A stretch of DNA of 6,767 bases from Candidatus Kaiserbacteria bacterium (lineage in GTDB: Bacteria; Patescibacteriota; Minisyncoccia; Phycocordibacterales; UBA918). The position numbers and the translations under genes are program-made. Shown here in pieces: positions 1 through 4,221 of the stretch (positions are counted from its first letter, which is position 1; every line of letters begins with the position of its first letter). The notes beneath the pieces were generated by a model that made no database searches, had not been told where the DNA came from, and saw only the letters and a program-made list of their open reading frames with translations. The stretch lies in NCBI GenBank assembly GCA_023264435.1, contig JAHFMK010000029.1, forward strand, positions 1-6,767, read 5' to 3'.

Positions 1-151
1 TTTGTTGTGCGTTGGTATACTCAATACCCTTGTGTGCAATCATAATGTCTATGGGAGTAATAAAATCTCCACCCAGAACACTACGTGCATTAGCATATCC
101 TGTACGTGGTGTACGCAATCTTTTCTTGTACGTAGCTGTTTCTATCGTCAT
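1..151 (-). CDS. Hypothetical protein, N-terminal 50 residues (runs off left edge)
   Basis: An open frame reads leftward from an ATG at 149-151 to the window edge without a stop. The visible protein starts MTIETATYKKRLRTPRTGYA and continues with VLGGDFITPIDIMIAHKGIEY. It has a basic N-terminus, no signal peptide and no membrane segment, so it is probably cytoplasmic. I do not recognise the family and assign no function. The ATG is chosen because a GGAG Shine-Dalgarno sequence lies 7 nt upstream, the only clear one in the window. The same frame stays open further upstream to an in-frame TGA at 281-283, with other ATGs at 175, 184 and 196 that lack such a site, so a longer N-terminus is possible. 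A near-consensus promoter lies at 287-315, and the leader between them is strongly structured. Confidence 0.6.
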   Translation of the reverse strand, partial: MTIETATYKKRLRTPRTGYANARSVLGGDFITPIDIMIAHKGIEYTNAQQ

Positions 152-158
152 TATCAAT

Positions 159-162
159 CTCC
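159..162 (-). promoter_or_regulatory. Ribosome binding site GGAG for the left-edge gene
   Basis: On the minus strand GGAG is followed by 7 nt and then the ATG at 151. It decides this start over the upstream in-frame ATGs at 175, 184 and 196. A small hairpin (166-179) ends 3 nt before it. Confidence 0.6.
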
Positions 163-165
163 ATT

Positions 166-179
166 CCCGAACCATCGGG
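166..179 (-). repeat. Small hairpin just 5' of the Shine-Dalgarno site
   Basis: On the minus strand CCCGA-TGGT-TCGGG forms a 5-bp GC-rich stem with a 4-nt loop, immediately before the GGAG site. It could insulate or modulate ribosome access. It is short, so chance is possible. Confidence 0.35.
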
Positions 180-189
180 TACATGTCTT

Positions 190-205
190 GTCTCATTGTT
201 GAGAC
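190..205 (-). repeat. Short alternative hairpin GTCTCA/TGAGAC in the leader
   Basis: On the minus strand GTCTCA-ACAA-TGAGAC forms a 6-bp stem with a 4-nt loop. Its GTCTCA half also belongs to the right arm of the 22-bp repeat at 196-262, so the two structures cannot form together. The ACAA loop includes the first base of an in-frame ATG at 196. Confidence 0.4.
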
Positions 206-262
206 GAGCTTTTTGTGTCCAGTGGTTATGTACACGTAGTCACAAAAAGCTCGTCTCAACAA
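196..262. repeat. Perfect 22-bp inverted repeat with a 23-nt spacer
   Basis: The arms at 196-217 and 241-262 are exact reverse complements; the core of one arm is TGAGACGAGCTTTTT. The repeat lies inside the predicted leader of the left-edge gene, downstream of its promoter. It does not look like an ordinary intrinsic terminator: the oligo-T faces the loop rather than following the stem, on either strand. It could be an RNA regulatory hairpin, an RNase III site, a large operator, or a remnant of a small palindromic element. Confidence 0.9.
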
Positions 263-286
263 ACATATGTAAAGAACTACTCAGCA

Positions 287-315
287 TTTATACTGCTGAT
301 ATACAATAATGTCAA
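287..315 (-). promoter_or_regulatory. Sigma70-type promoter for the left-edge gene
   Basis: On the minus strand TTGACA (310-315, a perfect -35) is followed by 17 nt and TATAAA (287-292, 5 of 6 for the -10). The predicted transcript starts near 280, giving a leader of about 130 nt before the ATG at 151. It lies between the malic enzyme stop and the left gene, so the two genes probably do not depend on one promoter, although read-through is not excluded because no clear terminator separates them. Confidence 0.7.
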
Positions 316-367
316 ATAAATGTATATACTTTCTCGTAGCCTTCATGCATCGTGTAAATACAGAGTT

Positions 368-1537
368 TTATCGCACAACACTTGCAACAGCCTTCACCAG
401 TCCAGGATGCATAACACTTGGAACAATTTCATTCGCAGTTGGTTTCTTTACCAATCCCGCAATTTTTTTTGCAGCAGAAAGCTTCATTTCATCGGTAATG
501 GCATTCACTCCCCTATCAAGAGCACCACGAAAAATACCCGGAAATGCGAGGGCATTGTTGATTTGATTTGCATAGTCTGAACGACCTGTTGCAACTACCC
601 GTGCACCTGCCAACAGTGCATCTTCTGGTTTTATTTCTGGTATTGGATTTGCGAGTGCAAACACAATAGCATTCTCTGCCATTGCTTCCACATGACTTCT
701 CGAAATAGTTGCAGGACCAGAGACTCCAATAAGTACATCGGCACCTATTACTGCATCGTCAATAATTCCTTTAACGTGATCTGGGTTCGTAACTTTTGCA
801 AGTTCGTTTTTGTATGGTGGCATATTTTTTCTCCCAAAATAAATAACACCTGCACTATCGCACACGATTATATTTTTGATACCTGCCTGAATGAGCATGA
901 GTGTGATTGCACGTCCCGCGGCACCCGCACCGACAATCACCACTTTGAGTGTTTCAAGTTTTTTCTTCACCACTTTTGAAGCATTGATGAGACCTGCGAG
1001 CACCACAATAGCGGTACCGTGCTGGTCGTCATGCATAATGGGAATATCGAGCATTGCTTTCAAACGTGTTTCAATTTCAAAACATCTTGGTGCACTAAAA
1101 TCTTCAAGATTAATTGCACCAAACACCGGTGCGATATGCGTAATTGTTTTGATTATCTCCTCTGTATTTTGTGTATCAAGCACAATCGGAAAACCGTCAA
1201 TCTGTGCCATCTCTTTTAGAATTGCACATTTCCCTTCCATCACAGGAAGTGCCGCAAGAGGGCCAATGTTGCCAAGCCCCAACACTGCAGACCCATCTGA
1301 AATAACAGCAACCGTATTTCGTTTGATAGTGTACTCACGTGCGTCTTTTGGATATTTGGCGAGGTGACTCGACACCGCAGCAACTCCTGGAGTGTACATC
1401 ATGCTCCAATCATCTTTGGTATTGAGCGAATGTTTTGAAACAACAGAAAGCTTTCCATGATGCTTTTTATGGAGTGCAAGCGCTAATTTTGCATAGTCCT
1501 TTTTTGGTATTGTTTTCTGTATTATTTTCTTTGTCAT
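368..1537 (-). CDS. NAD-dependent malic enzyme (oxaloacetate-decarboxylating)
   Basis: It oxidatively decarboxylates malate to pyruvate and CO2 with reduction of NAD(P), in the cytoplasm. The 389-residue length fits the short single-subunit bacterial type. Visible motifs: MYTPGVA (47-53, the catalytic Tyr region), DGSAVLGLGNIG (81-92), the Lys of EGKCAILKEM (101-110), the metal site NLEDFSAPRCFEIE (143-156) with HDDQHGTAI (169-177), a Rossmann loop GAGAAG (203-208), and ANPIPEI with GRSDYANQINN in the C-terminal half. Asp227 at the end of the second Rossmann strand (VCDSAG) favours NAD over NADP; that is inference. The usual SDYPNQ is SDYANQ here. The start is the ATG at 1537. A TTG at 1591 extends the frame by 18 codons but overlaps the promoter's -35, so it is rejected. 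No Shine-Dalgarno is seen. It is divergent from recG. Confidence 0.93.
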   Translation of the reverse strand: MTKKIIQKTIPKKDYAKLALALHKKHHGKLSVVSKHSLNTKDDWSMMYTPGVAAVSSHLAKYPKDAREYTIKRNTVAVISDGSAVLGLGNIGPLAALPVMEGKCAILKEMAQIDGFPIVLDTQNTEEIIKTITHIAPVFGAINLEDFSAPRCFEIETRLKAMLDIPIMHDDQHGTAIVVLAGLINASKVVKKKLETLKVVIVGAGAAGRAITLMLIQAGIKNIIVCDSAGVIYFGRKNMPPYKNELAKVTNPDHVKGIIDDAVIGADVLIGVSGPATISRSHVEAMAENAIVFALANPIPEIKPEDALLAGARVVATGRSDYANQINNALAFPGIFRGALDRGVNAITDEMKLSAAKKIAGLVKKPTANEIVPSVMHPGLVKAVASVVR

Positions 1538-1563
1538 ATTGGTGATATTACTTTTGCTCGATA

Positions 1564-1591
1564 AGTATACCGCACCCTCCCCTATCACCAA
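1564..1591 (-). promoter_or_regulatory. Promoter of the malic enzyme gene
   Basis: On the minus strand TTGGTG (1586-1591) is followed by 16 nt and TATACT (1564-1569). Transcription would start near 1557, leaving about 20 nt before the ATG at 1537. The -35 lies only 8 bp from the predicted recG -10 on the other strand, so polymerase should not occupy both promoters at once. Confidence 0.5.
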
Positions 1592-1596
1592 AACTT

Positions 1597-1605
1597 TGGT
1601 ACTAT
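1597..1605 (+). promoter_or_regulatory. Extended -10 promoter of recG, leaderless type
   Basis: TGG then TACTAT (1600-1605) forms an extended -10 (TGn plus hexamer) without a recognisable -35. The hexamer ends 6 nt before the recG ATG at 1612, so transcription should start at or next to the A of the ATG. No Shine-Dalgarno is present, which agrees with a leaderless message. Confidence 0.5.
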
Positions 1606-1611
1606 GGTGCT

Positions 1612-3804
1612 ATGCAAATGCATCCACACGACTCACTCACTACACATTTTCGAATTAATGCACTTCAAAGCAAGGCACTCCTTCGCCTTGGTGTCGTAAC
1701 AGTGGAAGATTTACTTTTACATCTTCCTGTTCGATATGAAGATATTTCTAGTATTCAGTCCGTCGGTGGGCTCATACATGGGCACGATGCAGTAGTTTTT
1801 GGAAAAATTGGTGGACTCAAAACACGTAAAGCATGGAAAAGTAAAGTGCCGATTGCGGAGGGGTGGATTGAAGATGGTTCTGCTCGTATTAAAATTATGT
1901 GGTTTCATCAACCATATCTTGCAAAAATGCTCACCAATGATATGTACGTAAAACTCGCAGGCAAAGTAGCGGGAAGCGAGGGGAAACTCTACATCGCTAA
2001 TCCCGAAGTAGAAAAACTTGAATCATTACCAATTGATAGACATGACTCAATTTTTAATAACACCGAAAAACTCGATGAGACACTCTACCCCGTCTACCGT
2101 GAGACCAAAGGCGTGACTTCAAAATGGTTTTTTCATACTGTGCAAAAATGTTTTGAGCGAGGAGTACTCGATGTTCTTGAAGACCCCATACCACACGAAA
2201 TACTCGCACGGTACAACCTCCCCACACTCAGAACCGCACTTCTATGGATACACACACCAAAAAAAGCTGAACATGCGAAAAGTGCACGAAAGCGATTTGC
2301 CTTTGAAGAGGTGTTTTACATCCAAGTGGTGAAAGCACGTGAACGAAATGCAACACAACAAACGACGAGCTATCGATTTAATACTGACACAAAACACATC
2401 GCATCATTCACCGAACGTTTTCCTTTTCCGCTCACCACCGCACAGAAAAAAGCACTTGATACTATCATGCACGACCTTGCGGGAGCATATCCCATGTCTC
2501 GCTTGCTTGAAGGCGATGTGGGAAGCGGAAAGACCGCGGTGGCAGCAACAACCGCGTATGCAGTAGCGACGTCCCGACCACCACAGGCACATACGAAAGA
2601 GGTCGGGACGGCGCTCTCCTTTGGCAATCTGCAAGTTGCATACATGGCACCAACCGAAATTCTTGCGAAACAACACTTTGAATCATTTATAGAATACTTC
2701 AAACACCTTCCCCTCAATATCGGTCTTATTACAGGAAGTGGATGCATGAAGTTCCCTTCAAAAAGTAACCCGACCAAACCCACCAAAATTTCAAAAGCAC
2801 AATTACTCAAATGGGTGCACAATGGGGAAATACCCATTCTCATCGGTACGCATGCACTCATGTATAAATCCGTGGTATTTAAACATCTTGCACTTACTAT
2901 CATAGATGAACAACATCGCTTCGGTACAAAGCAACGCAAGGCACTTGCAAAAAAAGACACTCGTCTACCGCATCTTCTTTCCATGACCGCAACACCAATT
3001 CCCCGAACCCTCGCACTTACCATTTATGGTGATCTCGACATCACACTTCTTGATGAAATGCCAAAAGGTCGTAAACCCGTCATAACCACCACCGTTACTA
3101 AAGACACGCAAGAAAAGATGTACGAACATGTTCGCAGTGAGCTTACCGCAGGCAGACAGGCGTATGTCATCTGTCCTCGCATTGATGAACCTGACCCAGA
3201 AAAAGAGACTGCTCTCAACGTGAAATCGGTGACCGAAGAAGCGAAACGTCTCAAAGCAAACGTATTTACGAAATGGCGTATTGCAATACTCCATAGCAAA
3301 ATGAAACCTCTTGAAAAAGAAAAAATTATGCAAGAGTTTTATAATCATGAAATTGATGTGCTTGTTGCAACTTCGGTAGTGGAAGTAGGCGTCAATGTAC
3401 CTAATGCGACCAATATTATTATTGAAGGTGCAGAACGTTTTGGACTCGCACAACTTCATCAACTCCGTGGACGGGTTATTCGAGGTACGTACCAGCCCTA
3501 CTGTTTTATTGTGAGCGACAGCAAAAGTGAAAAAACTCGTGATCGTCTCAAAGCACTCATAACTGCAAAAAACGGGTTCGAGCTCGCCGAGCACGATTTG
3601 ATGTTCCGTGGTTCAGGAGAATTATATGGTGGCAAACAATCAGGACTTACCGACCTTGGCATGGAAGCTATCAAAAATATCAAACTCGTAGAAGCAGCAC
3701 GTACCGAAGCAAAAGCTCTCGTGGCACAAGATGCAACACTTGCTCGATATCCACACATTCACGCAAAAATTACACATATCGCAGAACATCTCCACATGGA
3801 GTAA
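1612..3804 (+). CDS. recG: ATP-dependent DNA helicase RecG
   Basis: RecG remodels stalled replication forks and branched recombination intermediates in the cytoplasm. The protein has 730 residues; E. coli RecG has 693. Order: N-terminal helical part and OB-fold wedge (about 1-190), then two helicase domains. Motif I is GDVGSGKT (301-308), Ia MAPTEIL (345-351), II DEQH (432-435), III SMTATPIPRT (457-466), V ATSVVEVGVNVP (586-597), and VI QLRGRVIRG (617-625). The C-terminal FRGSGELYGGKQSG (665-678) matches the RecG-specific region. Two loops look longer than in E. coli: about 320-338 between motifs I and Ia, and about 377-393 before motif II. Position 623 in motif VI is Ile where Gly is usual. 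At least nine Ile codons are ATA. The start at 1612 fits a leaderless promoter; a second ATG two codons on is possible. No operon partner is seen. Confidence 0.97.
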   Translation: MQMHPHDSLTTHFRINALQSKALLRLGVVTVEDLLLHLPVRYEDISSIQSVGGLIHGHDAVVFGKIGGLKTRKAWKSKVPIAEGWIEDGSARIKIMWFHQPYLAKMLTNDMYVKLAGKVAGSEGKLYIANPEVEKLESLPIDRHDSIFNNTEKLDETLYPVYRETKGVTSKWFFHTVQKCFERGVLDVLEDPIPHEILARYNLPTLRTALLWIHTPKKAEHAKSARKRFAFEEVFYIQVVKARERNATQQTTSYRFNTDTKHIASFTERFPFPLTTAQKKALDTIMHDLAGAYPMSRLLEGDVGSGKTAVAATTAYAVATSRPPQAHTKEVGTALSFGNLQVAYMAPTEILAKQHFESFIEYFKHLPLNIGLITGSGCMKFPSKSNPTKPTKISKAQLLKWVHNGEIPILIGTHALMYKSVVFKHLALTIIDEQHRFGTKQRKALAKKDTRLPHLLSMTATPIPRTLALTIYGDLDITLLDEMPKGRKPVITTTVTKDTQEKMYEHVRSELTAGRQAYVICPRIDEPDPEKETALNVKSVTEEAKRLKANVFTKWRIAILHSKMKPLEKEKIMQEFYNHEIDVLVATSVVEVGVNVPNATNIIIEGAERFGLAQLHQLRGRVIRGTYQPYCFIVSDSKSEKTRDRLKALITAKNGFELAEHDLMFRGSGELYGGKQSGLTDLGMEAIKNIKLVEAARTEAKALVAQDATLARYPHIHAKITHIAEHLHME
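2570..2610 (+). repeat. 10-bp perfect inverted repeat inside recG
   Basis: CGTCCCGACC (2570-2579) and GGTCGGGACG (2601-2610) are exact reverse complements with a 21-nt spacer. They encode residues 320-333, exactly within the extra loop between helicase motifs I and Ia. The arms are GC-rich compared with the surrounding gene. The repeat could be a trace of a small palindromic insertion that kept the frame, or chance. Confidence 0.8.
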
Positions 3805-3824
3805 CTTGTGTCGATATATGGAAT

Positions 3825-3865
3825 AATCAAACACCGCGACCCCTTCGGGGTCGCGGTGTTTGATT
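3825..3865 (+). terminator. Terminator hairpin after recG
   Basis: A perfect 19-bp stem (3825-3843 with 3847-3865) closes on a TTC triloop. The core is CACCGCGACCCC and its complement, flanked by an A-rich side and the T-rich side TGTTTGATTTC. It begins 20 bp after the recG stop. The T tract is interrupted, but the stem is very stable. Its symmetry could let it act in both directions. Confidence 0.85.
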
Positions 3866-3903
3866 TCACAAAGTCTTGTGGAACACTTTTTCATGTCAAA
3901 CCA

Positions 3904-3932
3904 TTGTCACAATGCACCACCTGCGATATAGT
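3904..3932 (+). promoter_or_regulatory. Promoter of the tRNA gene
   Basis: TTGTCA (3904-3909, 5 of 6) is followed by 17 nt and TATAGT (3927-3932, 5 of 6). Transcription would start near 3939, about 11 nt before the mature tRNA 5' end at 3950. A short palindrome CATTG-TCA-CAATG (3902-3914) overlaps the -35 and may be chance. Confidence 0.65.
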
Positions 3933-3949
3933 GCTCATGCACCAATCAT

Positions 3950-4022
3950 CCGCCTGTAGCTCAGTTGGTAGAGCGCCGAGCTTATACCTCGGTGGTCCTT
4001 GGTTCGAGTCCAAGCGGGCGGA
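3950..4022 (+). tRNA. tRNA-Ile, anticodon UAU (reads AUA)
   Basis: A full cloverleaf can be drawn. Acceptor CCGCCTG (3950-3956) pairs with CGGGCGG (4015-4021) with one G-T pair. The D arm is GCTC...GAGC (3959-3974). Anticodon stem CCGAG/CTCGG (3976-3980, 3988-3992) encloses loop CTTATAC, giving TAT at 3983-3985. The variable loop has 5 nt, and the T arm is CTTGG-TTCGAGT-CCAAG (3998-4014). The discriminator is A (4022). CCA is not encoded (the next bases are CAT), so CCA-adding enzyme is required. UAU can only mean isoleucine in the standard code. A73, A37 and U12-A23 fit isoleucine identity, whereas C38 and G29-C41 differ from the E. coli set. Most bacteria read AUA with a lysidine-modified CAU tRNA instead. 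Confidence 0.93.
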
Positions 4023-4033
4023 CATGCGTATAG

Positions 4034-4058
4034 AAATCCTGACTTGCGTCAGGATTTT
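4034..4058 (+). terminator. Terminator of the tRNA gene
   Basis: AAATCCTGAC (4034-4043) pairs with GTCAGGATTT (4048-4057) over a TTGC loop, ending in TTTT. It lies 11 nt after the tRNA. An outer pair ACATGC (4022-4027) with GCATGT (4060-4065) could extend the structure with a small internal loop. Confidence 0.75.
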
Positions 4059-4148
4059 AGCATGTGAGCAACGGAGCGATGTTCTTTTCGCCAAAAGGAA
4101 AACCGCAAGTCGTAATCGTGAGTTCGTAATGGATAAAACTAGTTTAGT
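4059..4148 (+). other. Unassigned stretch between two terminators
   Basis: About 90 bp between the tRNA terminator and a second terminator in the same orientation. I see no credible coding frame and no clear promoter. It contains a weak hairpin CTTTT-CGCC-AAAAG (4084-4097). Either it is trailer sequence, or it is the body of a small unannotated RNA ending at 4172. Confidence 0.3.
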
Positions 4149-4172
4149 AGCTCGCAATGAGAGCTTTTTTTT
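4149..4172 (+). terminator. Intrinsic terminator with 8-T tract
   Basis: AGCTC (4149-4153) pairs with GAGCT (4161-4165) over a 7-nt loop. The last T of the stem begins a run of eight T (4165-4172). The form is that of a plus-strand intrinsic terminator with a short stem. No gene between it and the tRNA terminator explains it. Confidence 0.55.
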
Positions 4173-4206
4173 AGAAAACCCCGCGCCGTAGGCGCGGGGT
4201 TTTCTA
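4172..4206. terminator. Bidirectional terminator between the tRNA region and ftsH
   Basis: A perfect 16-bp stem (4172-4187 with 4191-4206) has a GTA triloop. The GC core CCCCGCGCC is flanked by AAAA on one side and TTTT on the other. It sits 15 bp beyond the ftsH stop, so on the minus strand it ends ftsH. On the plus strand it backs up the preceding terminator. This suits convergent transcription. Confidence 0.85.
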
Positions 4207-4221
4207 TTCTGTACTATCAAC

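Noticed and set aside
196..262. 22-bp inverted repeat as an intrinsic terminator of the malic enzyme gene
   Set aside because: No T tract follows the stem on either strand; the T tracts face the loop, and a promoter lies between the repeat and the malic enzyme stop.
891..1367. Plus-strand open frame of 158 codons inside the malic enzyme gene
   Set aside because: It is antisense to the metal and cofactor motifs of malic enzyme; no ribosome site or domain.
1538..1591. TTG start at 1591 giving an 18-residue N-terminal extension of malic enzyme
   Set aside because: The extension covers the -10 and -35 of the gene's own promoter and has no family similarity; the ATG at 1537 fits a 389-residue enzyme.
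2370..3023. Minus-strand open frame of 217 codons inside recG
   Set aside because: It is antisense to the RecG helicase motifs, with a Cys/Arg-rich composition typical of shadow frames and no recognisable domain.
2965..3594. Minus-strand open frame of 209 codons inside recG
   Set aside because: It is antisense to conserved RecG motifs III to VI; no signal of its own.
3950..4022. tRNA as an integration (attachment) site
   Set aside because: No repeat of the tRNA 3' end and no integrase lie within the window, and core genes flank it on both sides.
3808..4191. Plus-strand open frame across the recG terminator and tRNA
   Set aside because: It runs through a terminator hairpin, the tRNA and a second terminator; the translation has no domain. 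The antisense frame at 3891-4220 fails for the same reason.
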